The notes: generated by a model not told the origin, from the letters alone. Shown: positions 7,334 to 17,266, counted from the stretch's first letter. The stretch: DNA of 64,000 nucleotides from Halomonas sp. TD01 (GCF_923868895.1 NZ_OV350343.1:3286001-3350000); one strand, 5' to 3'. A program made the numbers and translations.

Positions 7334-8716
7334 CTACCTAAGAACATAGCAGGGTGTATAAGCCTGCCCATCAAGCTTCATGCGTCCTTGGGCGACAAAT
7401 GAGGTTAATAGCTCGTCTAGGCGCTGCATGAGTTCTGGTTCAGCGGTTAACTCAAAAGGGCCATGGGCTTCAATCGCTCGAATACCCGGCTCTTTAACGT
7501 TGCCAGCCACAATGCCAGAAAAGGCGCGACGCAAGTTGGCCGCTAGTTCATGGGTAGGCTGCTGACGGTGAAGCGCTAGACCGCGCATAGCTTCGTGAGT
7601 GGGCTCGAAGGGCGCCTGAAAGTCACGCGCAATGGTAAGACGCCAGTTGTAGTAGAAAGCGTCCTGATGTTTGCGACGGAAGTCCGCGATCTCGTCAATT
7701 TCTTCACGCATTTTGCGTGCGACGGCCACGGGGTTGCCGGTAATAATAGTGTAGTAGCGGCGGATATCCTCGCCCAGTGTATAAACCAAGAACTCATCAA
7801 TTTTCTGGAAATACTCAGCGGAATTGGCAGGGCCGGTAAACACAAGTGGGAAGGGGATATCGTGATTGCTTGGGTGAAGCAGAATTCCCAGTAGGTAAAG
7901 AATTTCTTCTGCAGTACCCACACCACCCGGGAAAACAATAATACCGTGCCCTAAGCGCACGAATGCTTCCAAGCGCTTTTCGATATCTGGCATCACAACC
8001 AGTTCGTTAACGATAGGGTTGGGCGCTTCGGCGGCAATGATACCTGGCTCAGAGATGCCCAAATAGCGGCCATCTTTACGGCGCTGTTTTGCGTGAGCGA
8101 CGTTAGCCCCTTTCATGGGGCCTTTCATGGCGCCGGGGCCACAGCCCGTGCAGATGTCTAGATCTCGCAGGCCAAGGTGATAACCAACATCCTTGGTGTA
8201 TTCGTACTCTTCCCTGGAAATTGAGTGGCCACCCCAGCACACCACCAAGCTTGGATCACGTCCAGGCTTCAGCGTGCCTGCTTTGCGCAGGATATGAAAC
8301 ACCGCGTTAGTTGTGCCTTCACCGGTGGTTAGGTCAAACCGTTTGTGGTGCTGGATTTCGTTGTAAACATAAACAATATCACGAAGGACCGACGACAAGT
8401 GTTCACGTATGCCGCGAATCATACGTCCGTCAACAAAGGCTTCAGCGGGGGCATTGGTTAACTTAAGACGGATGCCTCGGTCTTGCTGTAAGACTTCAAT
8501 ATCAAAGTCTTTATAGGCTTCCATGATGGCCAAACTATCATCCGTTGGGCTGCCGCAGTTAAGCACCGCGAGTGCACAGCGGCGTAGCAAGTCATGCAAG
8601 CCGCTTTTAGAGGTGCTTTTTAGGCGGTTGACCTCATGCTGAGAAAGCACTTCGAGGCTCCCTTCCGGGGAGATAATGCTGGAAATGGTTGCGCGCGGCA
8701 TTGGGAGTTGCGTCAT
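7334..8716 (-). CDS. ppnN: Pyrimidine/purine nucleotide 5'-monophosphate nucleosidase PpnN
   Basis: A 460-residue protein that aligns throughout, from memory, with E. coli PpnN/YgdH (454 aa). The family cleaves nucleoside monophosphates to base and ribose 5-phosphate and is controlled by (p)ppGpp. The LOG-type motif PGGVGTAEE is at 263-271, with CTGCGPGAM around 189-197 and PDIEKRLEAFVR near 243-254. The C-terminal region AFSGIVAGNVKEPGIRAIE is also conserved. Length and both ends match the family. It is divergent from the LysR gene at 8893. Confidence 0.93.
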   Translation of the reverse strand: MTQLPMPRATISSIISPEGSLEVLSQHEVNRLKSTSKSGLHDLLRRCALAVLNCGSPTDDSLAIMEAYKDFDIEVLQQDRGIRLKLTNAPAEAFVDGRMIRGIREHLSSVLRDIVYVYNEIQHHKRFDLTTGEGTTNAVFHILRKAGTLKPGRDPSLVVCWGGHSISREEYEYTKDVGYHLGLRDLDICTGCGPGAMKGPMKGANVAHAKQRRKDGRYLGISEPGIIAAEAPNPIVNELVVMPDIEKRLEAFVRLGHGIIVFPGGVGTAEEILYLLGILLHPSNHDIPFPLVFTGPANSAEYFQKIDEFLVYTLGEDIRRYYTIITGNPVAVARKMREEIDEIADFRRKHQDAFYYNWRLTIARDFQAPFEPTHEAMRGLALHRQQPTHELAANLRRAFSGIVAGNVKEPGIRAIEAHGPFELTAEPELMQRLDELLTSFVAQGRMKLDGQAYTPCYVLR

Positions 8717-8892
8717 TAGTCTGGCTGTCCCTAATCATATTGTTAACGAATCTACATACTATCACGGCGTTTACTAATTGAATTCAAGCAATAAGAGCAG
8801 TGCCGTCCCTTAGCGTCCGTTTAATAGTCGGATTGTGCTACCCTGTGCCTTCGTTGAGAGCACACGGTGGCTAGTCAAGATGGCGTTTTATT

Positions 8893-9795
8893 ATGTTTAA
8901 TGCCCAGTATTTTCGGACGTTTATAACGTTAGTGGAAACGGGGAGTTTCACACGTACCGCGCGCCGTTTGGAGATGACGCAGCCGGGCGTCAGCCAGCAT
9001 ATTCGCAAGTTGGAAAGCTATTTAGATAAGCCGTTGATTGAAAGAAAAGGCAGAAGTTTTACGCTAACGGAGTCTGGGCGAAGGGCTTATGATTATGCGT
9101 TGAAGCTGTTTGCCGAACATGAACAGTTTCGCCATGGTTTAGATGACGATTCACTGGATAGCGGCGAGTGCCGGATTGCATCCCCTGGAAGTGTTGGGCT
9201 GATGTTTTATCCTTTCATTCTTGGCCAACAGCAGATGCATCCTAATCTAACTGTAAATTACAGTTTCGCTTTTAATCACGAAATCGTTAACGACCTGCTT
9301 GAAGGTCGCTATGATATTGGCATTGTGACTGAGCAGGTCAACCATACCGAACTTACCTGCACGGTATGGCACAAAGAGCCACTGTGTTTGGTAGTGCCTG
9401 CTGATTTTGCTGGTAGCACGCTATCCGACCTGATGGGTATTGGTTTTCTTAATTACTACGACGGTATCAATCACGCCAATGCACTGCTGCGCGCCAATTA
9501 TCCAGACGAATTTCGTTCGATGACCCATTTTCGTCATCAGGGGTTTACTAACGAAGTAAGCATGGTGCTGGATGCGGTCGCTCGAGGCTTAGGTTTTACC
9601 GTTGTCTCACGCCTGGTGTTAGAAACGTCCCCCTGGCAACGCCAGGTAAAAGCGCTAGCATTACCCCAAGGGATTAATGAAGTGCTTTACCTGTTGCGCC
9701 GACGAGATTCGGTCTTACCGAAGCGGTATGAAAAGCTTTTGGATGGTTTTCATCACCAACGCTTGCAAGAAAAAACGCCCCTGGTGCCCGAATAA
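8893..9795 (+). CDS. LysR-family transcriptional regulator
   Basis: A 300-residue LysR-type regulator. The N-terminal winged HTH (about residues 3-62) contains GSFTRTARRLEMTQPGVSQHIRKLE. The rest is a periplasmic-binding-like effector domain. It lies divergently 176 bases from ppnN and convergent with gcvP. Position alone does not tell which gene it controls, and ppnN or an unlinked operon are possible. No strong ribosome binding site precedes ATG 8893. Confidence 0.85.
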   Translation: MFNAQYFRTFITLVETGSFTRTARRLEMTQPGVSQHIRKLESYLDKPLIERKGRSFTLTESGRRAYDYALKLFAEHEQFRHGLDDDSLDSGECRIASPGSVGLMFYPFILGQQQMHPNLTVNYSFAFNHEIVNDLLEGRYDIGIVTEQVNHTELTCTVWHKEPLCLVVPADFAGSTLSDLMGIGFLNYYDGINHANALLRANYPDEFRSMTHFRHQGFTNEVSMVLDAVARGLGFTVVSRLVLETSPWQRQVKALALPQGINEVLYLLRRRDSVLPKRYEKLLDGFHHQRLQEKTPLVPE

Positions 9796-9813
9796 CGAGC
9801 GCCAAGGGCGTTT
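9771..9813. terminator. Bidirectional terminator between LysR gene and gcvP
   Basis: AAAAACGCCCCTGG (9771-9784) pairs with CCAAGGGCGTTT (9802-9813) with one bulge. It overlaps the last codons of the LysR gene and lies between convergent genes. A-rich and T-rich flanks suit termination in both directions. Confidence 0.75.
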
Positions 9814-9859
9814 AAGAGACAAGGATACCTTGTCTGCTTAAGAGCGTATGTGTTGAGTA

Positions 9860-12754
9860 TTAGCGGCGATATTCATCAATGCTAGGGCAAGAGCAGATGA
9901 GCTGCCGATCACCGAATACGTTATCAACACGGTTAACCGCAGGCCAATACTTCGACGCAGCAACAGCTTCTGTTGGGAAGGCGCCCAGCTTGCGGTCATA
10001 AGGACGTTGCCACTCGTTATCCATCAAGTCCGCTTGTGTATGAGGAGCATTTACCAACGGGTTGTTATCCAGCGGCCATTCACCCTCTTCAACGCGTGCA
10101 ATTTCATCTCGAATCGCGATCATGGCATCGCAGAATCGGTCAATTTCGTAGAGCGACTCAGATTCTGTGGGCTCGATCATTAATGTGCCTGGCACAGGGA
10201 ACGACATAGTCGGCGCATGGAAGCCGTAGTCCATCAGGCGCTTAGCAATATCTTCTTCACTGATACCGGAAGCACTCTTGAGCGGGCGAATATCAATGAT
10301 GCATTCGTGGGCAACATTGCCGTTTTTGCCACGGTACAGAATAGGATAAGCACTCTCTAATCGCTTGGCGATATAGTTAGCATTAAGAATAGCTAGTTCG
10401 GTGGCTTCTCGAAGCCCACGTGCCCCCATCATCTTAATGTAAGCCCAAGAGATGGGCAGAATTGACGCGCTACCAAATGCAGCGGCGGAGACAGCACCGT
10501 TTTCTGGGTTGACACCATTAATAGGCGTAACCACGTGATTGGAAACGAAGGGGGCAAGGTGGGCTTTAACACCAATGGGCCCCATCCCCGGGCCGCCACC
10601 ACCGTGGGGTATACAAAATGTTTTGTGCAGATTGAGGTGCGAGACATCACCACCGAAGTCGCCGGGCCGCGTCAAACCCACTTGAGCATTCATGTTGGCT
10701 CCATCCACATACACTTGGCCGCCATGCTGATGTACTACCTCGCAAACCTTGCGAACATGGGATTCAAATACACCGTGGGTAGAGGGATAGGTGATCATTA
10801 CTGCGGAGAGGCGATCACTGTGCTGCTCGGCTTTGCGCGTTAGGTCATCCAAGTCAATGTTGCCGTTGGCGTCACACTCAACAACCACGACGTCCATGCT
10901 AAGCATGGCTGCAGATGCTGGGTTAGTACCGTGGGCAGAGCTAGGGATCAAGCACACGTCGCGATGTGCTTCCCCTTGTGCTGCCTGATAACGACGAATG
11001 GCAAGCAGGCCCGCGTATTCACCTTGGGCACCGGAGTTGGGCTGCATGGAAATATGATCGTAACCCGTCACTTCCACTAAGAAGGCGGCTAGCTCATCAA
11101 TCATTTGATGATAGCCGGCCACTTGATCGCGAGGGGCGAATGGGTGGAGGTGCGCAAACGCAGGCCAGGAGATCGGAATCATTTCACTAGTAGCGTTTAG
11201 CTTCATGGTGCACGAACCCAACGGGATCATGGCATGAGCCAAGGAAAGGTCCTTGTTCTCTAGGCGTTTCAAGTAACGCAGCATCTCTGTTTCGCTGCGA
11301 TAACGGGTAAACGTGGGGTGTTCCAAAAAGCTGCTTTCACGCCGATACATCGGCGGAATGCCGCTGAGTTCGTCACTAATGACCTGTCCATCAAGCGTTG
11401 CGACGGACAAGCCGTGCTCATCGCCTAACAGCACATCAAACAGCGTCGCGACGTCGTGAGCCGTTGTCGTTTCATCCAGGCTAATGCCCACATCGCCATT
11501 GGCGAAGTAATGAAGGTTGATATCATGCGTCATGGCGCGGCCATGAATTTTACCCGCATCTACTTGGGTCAGGCGGAGTGTATCAAACCAGCTGTCGTTC
11601 GCTAACGTGACCCCACCTTGCTTAAGGCCTTCCGCTAACAAAGTAGTGAGGCGATGCACGCGGCCTGCAATTTTGCGAAGACCTTCTGCACCATGGTAGG
11701 TGGCGTAGAAGCCAGCAATATTGGCTAGTAGTGCCTGAGCAGTACAAATATTGGAGGTCGCTTTCTCGCGGCGGATATGCTGCTCGCGGGTTTGCATAGC
11801 CATGCGCAATGCAGTGTTACCGCGGCTATCTTTGGATACACCAATAATGCGGCCAGGAATTGAGCGTTTCAGTTTGTCGGATGTGGCAAAGAAGGCCGCG
11901 TGTGGGCCACCAAAGCCCATGGGGACGCCAAAACGCTGGGAGTTTCCGACGACGATGTCTGCGCCCATTGCCCCTGGCTCTTTCAGTAGCACTAGGCTCA
12001 ATAGATCCGTGGCGACGCAAGTCATGATGCCGCGCTCTTTGGCAGCGCTTAGTAGAGAGGAGATGTCAGTGATGTTGCCACTGGCGGAAGGGTATTGCAC
12101 CAGGGCACCAAACACATCGTGCTCTGCCAGCGTTTCTGCGGGGCCAGTGATTAGCTGAAAGCCAAAAAACTCCGCGCGAGTTTTAATAACGTCTAACGTT
12201 TGCGGAAATAGATCATCAGCAACAAAGAAAGCCGTTGACTTACTTTTCTTGTTACTGCGCTTGCATAGCGCCATCGCTTCCGCAGCGGCGGTCGCTTCGT
12301 CCAGCAGTGAAGCATTGGCAAGCTCCATGCCGGTTAAATCCATAATGACCTGCTGAAAGTTAAGCAAGCCCTCTAAGCGGCCTTGAGAGATTTCAGGTTG
12401 ATAAGGCGTATAAGCGGTGTACCAGCCCGGGTTTTCCAGCACATTACGCTGTATTACCGCCGGCATGTGGGTGCCGTAGTAACCTTGGCCGATGTAGCTT
12501 TTAGCCACTCGATTTTGGCGCGCCAGCTGGCTTAGGTAGTCTAGCGCTTCTGCTTCGCTGCGTGGGTCGTCCAGGGCTAACTCGCGGCCAAGGCGGATAT
12601 CGCTTGGCACGGTTTGCTCAATAAGTTCTTCCATGCGCTGCATGTTGAGCGCTTTTAACATGGTGTCGACATCAGCGGGGCTAGGCCCATTGTGGCGTTT
12701 GATAAAAGCATCGTGGTCGGCCAATTCGGCCAAACGGCGTGTTTCAAATGGCAT
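9860..12754 (-). CDS. gcvP: Glycine dehydrogenase (decarboxylating), P-protein
   Basis: A complete 964-residue homodimeric-type P-protein of the glycine cleavage system. It decarboxylates glycine with pyridoxal phosphate and passes the aminomethyl group to the lipoyl arm of GcvH. The PLP lysine lies in [18 protein letters not shown] near residue 705, and the N-terminal half carries the duplicated, non-catalytic fold. Length agrees with the E. coli type (about 957), so it is the fused, not the split, form. It follows gcvH on the minus strand after an 82-base gap with a hairpin. gcvT is on the opposite strand beyond the symporter gene. Confidence 0.97.
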   Translation of the reverse strand: MPFETRRLAELADHDAFIKRHNGPSPADVDTMLKALNMQRMEELIEQTVPSDIRLGRELALDDPRSEAEALDYLSQLARQNRVAKSYIGQGYYGTHMPAVIQRNVLENPGWYTAYTPYQPEISQGRLEGLLNFQQVIMDLTGMELANASLLDEATAAAEAMALCKRSNKKSKSTAFFVADDLFPQTLDVIKTRAEFFGFQLITGPAETLAEHDVFGALVQYPSASGNITDISSLLSAAKERGIMTCVATDLLSLVLLKEPGAMGADIVVGNSQRFGVPMGFGGPHAAFFATSDKLKRSIPGRIIGVSKDSRGNTALRMAMQTREQHIRREKATSNICTAQALLANIAGFYATYHGAEGLRKIAGRVHRLTTLLAEGLKQGGVTLANDSWFDTLRLTQVDAGKIHGRAMTHDINLHYFANGDVGISLDETTTAHDVATLFDVLLGDEHGLSVATLDGQVISDELSGIPPMYRRESSFLEHPTFTRYRSETEMLRYLKRLENKDLSLAHAMIPLGSCTMKLNATSEMIPISWPAFAHLHPFAPRDQVAGYHQMIDELAAFLVEVTGYDHISMQPNSGAQGEYAGLLAIRRYQAAQGEAHRDVCLIPSSAHGTNPASAAMLSMDVVVVECDANGNIDLDDLTRKAEQHSDRLSAVMITYPSTHGVFESHVRKVCEVVHQHGGQVYVDGANMNAQVGLTRPGDFGGDVSHLNLHKTFCIPHGGGGPGMGPIGVKAHLAPFVSNHVVTPINGVNPENGAVSAAAFGSASILPISWAYIKMMGARGLREATELAILNANYIAKRLESAYPILYRGKNGNVAHECIIDIRPLKSASGISEEDIAKRLMDYGFHAPTMSFPVPGTLMIEPTESESLYEIDRFCDAMIAIRDEIARVEEGEWPLDNNPLVNAPHTQADLMDNEWQRPYDRKLGAFPTEAVAASKYWPAVNRVDNVFGDRQLICSCPSIDEYRR

Positions 12755-12803
12755 GGGAAGGTTCCGAACGTAATGAGAAAACCGTGCAGGGGCGAAAGAA
12801 ACT

Positions 12804-12830
12804 AGAAAGCCTGCTGAGCGCAGGCTTTCT
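12804..12830 (-). terminator. Hairpin between gcvH and gcvP
   Basis: AGAAAGCCTGC (12804-12814) and GCAGGCTTTCT (12820-12830) form a perfect 11-bp stem with a five-base loop. On the minus strand a T-rich stretch follows. It may partly terminate transcription after gcvH and set the H:P ratio. Confidence 0.6.
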
Positions 12831-12836
12831 GGCTAA

Positions 12837-13226
12837 TTAATCGTCTGAGCTAAGTGTTGCTTGGTAAGCATCTGCGTCTAACAAGCCTTCAAGGGCTGTA
12901 TCGGTTAGGCGTACTTTCATGATCCAACCACCTTCGTAAGGCGCTTCGTTAACTGTTTCAGGCGAATCTTCGAGTGCCTCGTTAACTTCGATAACTTCGC
13001 CGTTAACCGGTGAGTAAAGGTCAGAAGCAGCCTTAACAGATTCGATAACGCCGAACTCTTGGCCTTTATTGAGTGCCTGACCGACTTCTGGCAGCTCAAC
13101 AAAAACAACGTCGCCCAGCGCTTCTTGGGCATGATCAGTAATGCCGATCGTGACGGTACCGTCTTGGTGGTCAAGTACCCATTCGTGGCTTTCGGCATAA
13201 CGGAGATTGGCAGGAAGATTGCTCAT
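12837..13226 (-). CDS. gcvH: Glycine cleavage system H protein
   Basis: A 129-residue lipoyl carrier protein. The lipoylated lysine is K65 in [16 protein letters not shown], and the N-terminal [10 protein letters not shown] is characteristic. The open frame runs up to 13367, but ATG 13226 has AAAGGGAA just upstream and gives the family's usual length (about 128). It shuttles the aminomethyl intermediate from GcvP to GcvT. It is the first gene of the gcvH-gcvP unit, facing away from the symporter gene. Confidence 0.96.
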   Translation of the reverse strand: MSNLPANLRYAESHEWVLDHQDGTVTIGITDHAQEALGDVVFVELPEVGQALNKGQEFGVIESVKAASDLYSPVNGEVIEVNEALEDSPETVNEAPYEGGWIMKVRLTDTALEGLLDADAYQATLSSDD

Positions 13227-13636
13227 GATGATTCCCTTTATGAAACAGTTGTCTGGACAGAAGCATACTAACGCCTGTCGTTCGCCTTGGCGACTATTGG
13301 CCAGCTCTGAATAAGGCGATCTGTGACACATGTTAACGTGTTTCCAATCGGAAACAAATTTCTTCAACGCCTCATAATGGCAAAAAAGTGTCTTTGAGTT
13401 TCATGATGCTTTACGTCTACTAGGATTTGTAAAAACAGATGCTTTCTCTGCTGAGTTGCGACATTGCAATGGATGCGAACTAGGAAAATGGTGTAAAACA
13501 TGCAGATCATGCGTTTTTTCAAAGCGTAAGACGCGCTATGGTGGAAACGTTTGATGACACAACTACATTAAACAAGGCAGCCCGACTGCCCGGTACCCAT
13601 AATAAACGAGCTAACGAACAGGGTAAGGAGAAACGT
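13227..13636. other. Divergent control region gcvH / alanine-glycine symporter
   Basis: About 410 bases between two divergent glycine-related genes. It should contain both promoters. I looked for the conserved core of a glycine riboswitch on both strands and did not find it. The one clear element is the inverted repeat at 13340-13355. Confidence 0.5.
13340..13355. promoter_or_regulatory. Inverted repeat GTTTCC-N4-GGAAAC, candidate operator
   Basis: A perfect 6-bp inverted repeat with a four-base spacer (AATC), 114 bases upstream of gcvH and about 280 bases upstream of the GTG start of the symporter gene. It has the shape of a dimeric regulator site. The regulator is unknown. Confidence 0.45.
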
Positions 13637-15055
13637 GTGGAAACATTAACTAGCCTCCTAGGGGCAATTAACGGGGTCGTTTGGGGCCCGATAATGTTGG
13701 TCCTATTGCTAGGTGTGGGGATTTACTTACAGATTGGCTTGAAACTGATGCCGATCAGAAAGCTCGGTGTGGGTTTCAAGCTAATGTGGCAAGGCCGCGC
13801 CCCTAAGCCCAGCCAAGCAGAAGCTGATCAGGCGTCATCTGACAAGGCTGACAAAGACGGTGAAATTTCACCTTTTGATGCACTAATGACGGCGCTTTCC
13901 GCCACGATTGGCACAGGTAACATTGCCGGTGTGGCAACGGCTATCGCGCTTGGTGGCCCAGGCGCTGTGTTCTGGATGTGGATCACTGCGTTAGTGGGGA
14001 TGGCGACTAAATTTGCCGAAGCGGTTCTAGCTGTACGCTATCGTGAAACCGATAGCACCGGGTACCACGTGGGTGGCCCGATGTTCTATATAAAAAATGG
14101 CTTGGGTAAAAAATGGCTCTGGCTAGGCGGGTTGTTTTCATTCTTTGGTGCGATAGCGGCTTTTGGTATCGGTAATACCGTACAGTCCAACTCTGTGGCC
14201 GATGCCATGGACTCCACCTTTGGTGTGCCGCATTGGCTAACCGGTGTGATTATCATGGTGTTGGCGGGGGCTGTCATCCTGGGCGGTATTAAGCGCATTG
14301 CAAAAGTAGCGGGTAAGCTAGTGCCCATCATGGGTATTGCTTACGTGATTGCCGGGCTGCTGGTGCTGATCGTTAATGCAAGTCAAATTGGTGAAGCGTT
14401 TGGTTTGATTTTCTATTACGCCTTTAATCCGATGGCAGCGGCAGGTGGCTTTGCTGGTGCGGCAGTGATGGCAGCCATCCGCTTTGGTGTAGCACGGGGT
14501 ATTTTCTCTAACGAAGCAGGTTTAGGTAGTGCGCCAATTGCCCACGCAGCAGCGCAGACCAAAAACCCTGTTCGCCAAGGCCTCATCGCCATGCTGGGCA
14601 CCTTTATCGATACCATCATCGTTTGTACGATTACCGCGTTGGTTATTCTGACCTCCACGGTGTGGATTGATGGTGAGGCGGGCGCATCGCTGACAGCACT
14701 TTCGTTCGATGCCGCACTGCCCGGTTTCGGTAATCAGATAGTTGCAGTTGCCTTGGCTGTGTTTGCATTCACCACGATCCTTGGCTGGTCTTTCTACGGC
14801 GAAAAGTGCTGTCAGTTCCTGTTCGGTACACGTTCGATTATGCTGTACCGCGTGCTGTTCGTTCTGGCAATCCCGCTTGGTGCTATCGCGCAGCTTGGTT
14901 TTATTTGGCTGATGGCTGATACCTTTAACGCTATGATGGCCATTCCGAACTTGATCGCGCTGGCGCTGCTTTCGCCGGTGGTATTCAAACTCACCCGTGA
15001 TTACTTTGCAGGCAAAGACGTACTGCCAGGTGAAGCGCTTGATCATGATAAGTAA
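13637..15055 (+). CDS. Alanine/glycine:cation symporter (AGCS family)
   Basis: A sodium-coupled transporter of the AGCS family, with about ten or eleven membrane segments. The family signature is seen in FDALMTALSATIGTGNIAGVA. The frame is open from ATG 13538, but that would add 33 polar residues. GTG 13637 is preceded by AAGGAG (13625-13630) and gives a product of 472 residues starting VETLTSLLGAINGVV, the usual AGCS start. Being beside gcvH, gcvP and gcvT, it probably brings in glycine for cleavage to one-carbon units, ammonia and CO2. Confidence 0.9.
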   Translation: METLTSLLGAINGVVWGPIMLVLLLGVGIYLQIGLKLMPIRKLGVGFKLMWQGRAPKPSQAEADQASSDKADKDGEISPFDALMTALSATIGTGNIAGVATAIALGGPGAVFWMWITALVGMATKFAEAVLAVRYRETDSTGYHVGGPMFYIKNGLGKKWLWLGGLFSFFGAIAAFGIGNTVQSNSVADAMDSTFGVPHWLTGVIIMVLAGAVILGGIKRIAKVAGKLVPIMGIAYVIAGLLVLIVNASQIGEAFGLIFYYAFNPMAAAGGFAGAAVMAAIRFGVARGIFSNEAGLGSAPIAHAAAQTKNPVRQGLIAMLGTFIDTIIVCTITALVILTSTVWIDGEAGASLTALSFDAALPGFGNQIVAVALAVFAFTTILGWSFYGEKCCQFLFGTRSIMLYRVLFVLAIPLGAIAQLGFIWLMADTFNAMMAIPNLIALALLSPVVFKLTRDYFAGKDVLPGEALDHDK

Positions 15056-15097
15056 TCTCTGCCCAACGTAATATGGGCCGATAAGCTGTAATAGAGC

Positions 15098-15132
15098 CGG
15101 GAAGCCAGTCATGGCTTCCCGTTTCTCTTTCT
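15098..15132 (+). terminator. Terminator after the AGCS symporter gene
   Basis: CGGGAAGCC (15098-15106) pairs perfectly with GGCTTCCCG (15113-15121), followed by TTTCTCTTTCTC. It lies between the symporter gene and gcvT, so gcvT either has its own promoter or depends on read-through. Confidence 0.75.
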
Positions 15133-15148
15133 CGACCGAGGAAATCCC

Positions 15149-16261
15149 ATGACCGACCTTAAACAGACGCCACTCCATGAATTGCATCTTTCGCTAGGGG
15201 CCAAAATGGTTCCCTTTGCGGGTTATGACATGCCGGTGCAATACCCATTGGGTGTCAAAAAAGAGCATGAGCATACGCGTCAGCAATGTGGGCTGTTTGA
15301 TGTTTCTCACATGGGCCAAATAGCGGTGTCGGGCGACAATGTTGCCGAGGCGCTTGAGTCCCTAATCCCAGCCGACCTGGTGGGGTTAAGCAAAGGTGAG
15401 CAGCGCTATGGGCTCTTAACCGGAACTGATGGCGGTATTATCGATGATCTAATGGCCGTCAATGCAGGTGATCACTTTTATCTAGTCGTTAATGCCGCCT
15501 GCAAAGAGCAGGATATTGCTCATCTACGCACTAATCTTGGTGCTACTCATCACATTGAGGTGCTTGATCGTGGCTTGCTGGCGCTGCAGGGGCCCCAAGC
15601 TAGGGATGTCATGAAGCGATTGTGTCCAGATGCGTGTGAGCTAACGTTTATGCAGCATGGCCGCTTCACAATGTCTGGTCAGGAAGTATGGATTAGTCGT
15701 AGCGGTTATACGGGTGAAGATGGCTTTGAAATATCAGTGGCCTCTGAGACCTGCCAGACATTTGCAGAGCAACTGCTAGCAGAACCCGAAGTCGAAGCGA
15801 TTGGCTTGGGTGCACGCGACTCGCTTCGTTTAGAAGCAGGGCTGTGTTTGTATGGGCACGATATGGATATGACGACGACGCCTGTAGAAGCTGGTCTTAT
15901 TTGGGCGATTGGTAAGCCTCGCCGACATGGCGGTGAGCGTCCAGCAGGTTTCCCTGGCGCGGATCTTATTCTGCACCAAGTGGCCGCGAAAGATCATGCG
16001 CGTAAGCGGGTAGGGTTAGTGGCAGAAGGGCGTGCACCAGTAAGAGAGGGAGCGCTTTTAGTTGATGCAAAAGGCAATGAAATCGGTGTTGTAACTTCCG
16101 GTGGCTTTGGGCCTAGTGTGGGTAAGCCAATTGCCATGGGGTACGTGGGGCGTGAATGGGAAGCGCCAGAGACCACCGTTTATGCGTTGGTGAGAGGTAA
16201 ACAGTTACCGATGGCTGTGACAGCTACTCCATTTGTGAAACCAGGCTATTATCGCGGTTAA
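15149..16261 (+). CDS. gcvT: Aminomethyltransferase, glycine cleavage T protein
   Basis: A complete 370-residue T protein. It transfers the methylene group from aminomethyl-GcvH to tetrahydrofolate and releases ammonia. FAGYDMPVQYPLGVKKEHEHTR, FDVSHMGQ and the C-terminal FGPSVGKPIAMGYV match the family. ATG 15149 has GAGGAAA seven bases upstream. It completes the glycine cleavage set with gcvH and gcvP, which lie on the opposite strand beyond the symporter. The L protein (lipoamide dehydrogenase) is not in the window, as usual. Confidence 0.96.
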   Translation: MTDLKQTPLHELHLSLGAKMVPFAGYDMPVQYPLGVKKEHEHTRQQCGLFDVSHMGQIAVSGDNVAEALESLIPADLVGLSKGEQRYGLLTGTDGGIIDDLMAVNAGDHFYLVVNAACKEQDIAHLRTNLGATHHIEVLDRGLLALQGPQARDVMKRLCPDACELTFMQHGRFTMSGQEVWISRSGYTGEDGFEISVASETCQTFAEQLLAEPEVEAIGLGARDSLRLEAGLCLYGHDMDMTTTPVEAGLIWAIGKPRRHGGERPAGFPGADLILHQVAAKDHARKRVGLVAEGRAPVREGALLVDAKGNEIGVVTSGGFGPSVGKPIAMGYVGREWEAPETTVYALVRGKQLPMAVTATPFVKPGYYRG

Positions 16262-16278
16262 TACAGACACTGTTCATC

Positions 16279-16310
16279 AAAAAAGCCCCTGAAAAATCAG
16301 GGGCTTTTTT
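16279..16310. terminator. Bidirectional intrinsic terminator
   Basis: AAAAAAGCCCCTGA and TCAGGGGCTTTTTT form a perfect hairpin with A and T runs on either side, between gcvT and the convergent lipoprotein gene. Confidence 0.9.
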
Positions 16311-16312
16311 CT

Positions 16313-17266
16313 TCACCTTAATACTTGCCGGGGGTCGATAGGCTTTCCGCCTTGCCGCAGGTCGAAAAGCAAGTCGTAGCGCTGTGTCGCACTGCTTTGG
16401 CCGACATCACACAGTGGGTCGCCGGTACTCACTTGCTGGCCGACACGGACTAAAATGCGTTCGCACAGTGCATAGACGGTTTGCAAGTTGTCTGCATGAT
16501 GAATAATGACGACATCTCCAAGTTGACGCATTCCATCAGCAAAACGCACTTCACCTGGAGCCACTGCTTGGGCTTTGGCACCTGCCTGGGTAGCCAGTAG
16601 CATAGGTTGTAACGTACCACGGCTATCCGCACCAAAGCGGCGCACAATGCGATAGTCCTCTAAGGGCCAAGGCCAGCGGCGTGCAGAAGCAGGTAGGCTA
16701 GCGCTCGGGGTCGGCGTTGATGCTGGCTGGCTGGTACGGGCATTGCTTGTGCTGCTTGAGGCGCTGCTGCTGCTAAGCGGTACACTGACAATCTGGCCGA
16801 CTCTGAGCGCTGTGGGTGACGTGCTTGGATTGGCACTCTGTATACGCCCTGATGTGGTGCCAAAGTGGCGGGCGATACTTGAGTAGGTATCGCCGGGCCG
16901 AATCTGGTAGCGATATGGTCCGCCAGAGGGCGCTCGCTCTTGTTGGGTAGGGATTAACAAACGTTGTCCAACATTTAAGCGTTGAGCATTTGCCCCAGGG
17001 TTGAAGCGTTCAAGACGTTCCAATGGAACGCTTGCTCGGTTCGCAAGTTGTCCCAGCGTATCGCCGCGCTGTACCTCTATCCATTCACCGTTTATTTGGC
17101 CTACAGTGCTGCTGGGCACAGTATCATTCTGGCCATTTGAAGAGGGTGAGCCAGCACATCCAACTAATACGGTTGTTAGCAGACAGACTGCTAACCACCG
17201 AGCTAGTCGTGGTTGGTTTGCTTGGCTAGCAAGGCGTCTTTTTCCTGCCAGAGTGAGTTGATCCAT
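16313..17266 (-). CDS. LysM and M23-like lipoprotein (NlpD/EnvC-type, degenerate active site)
   Basis: A 317-residue putative lipoprotein. The lipobox LVGC has its Cys at about residue 37, followed by a Ser/Asn-rich linker. Two LysM repeats (about 63-107 and 117-163) and a C-terminal LytM/M23 fold (about 210-317) follow. The zinc-ligand motifs of active LytM enzymes are not kept: the first His/Asp region reads LQPMLLATQAG and the HxH region reads RYDLLFDLR. As in NlpD and EnvC, it probably activates an amidase rather than cutting peptidoglycan. The start is ATG 17266 with AAGGAA upstream, overlapping the acyltransferase gene by 64 bases. Confidence 0.82.
   Translation of the reverse strand: MDQLTLAGKRRLASQANQPRLARWLAVCLLTTVLVGCAGSPSSNGQNDTVPSSTVGQINGEWIEVQRGDTLGQLANRASVPLERLERFNPGANAQRLNVGQRLLIPTQQERAPSGGPYRYQIRPGDTYSSIARHFGTTSGRIQSANPSTSPTALRVGQIVSVPLSSSSASSSTSNARTSQPASTPTPSASLPASARRWPWPLEDYRIVRRFGADSRGTLQPMLLATQAGAKAQAVAPGEVRFADGMRQLGDVVIIHHADNLQTVYALCERILVRVGQQVSTGDPLCDVGQSSATQRYDLLFDLRQGGKPIDPRQVLR

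Noticed and set aside
11751..12158. Plus-strand 135-residue ORF
   Set aside because: It lies fully within gcvP on the other strand and has no ribosome binding site or family-like sequence.
13227..13636. Glycine riboswitch upstream of gcvH or the AGCS gene
   Set aside because: A stretch near 13270-13310 on the minus strand has some G/C blocks like it, but the conserved CTCAGGCAAAAGGAC core is absent. A covariance-model search would settle it.
13538..13636. N-terminal extension of the AGCS symporter from ATG 13538
   Set aside because: The 33 residues are polar and unlike the family, and GTG 13637 has a good AAGGAG.
14522..15187. Minus-strand 221-residue ORF
   Set aside because: It overlaps the AGCS gene, its terminator and the gcvT start. 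Its composition is unlike a protein (many Gln, Arg, Asn).
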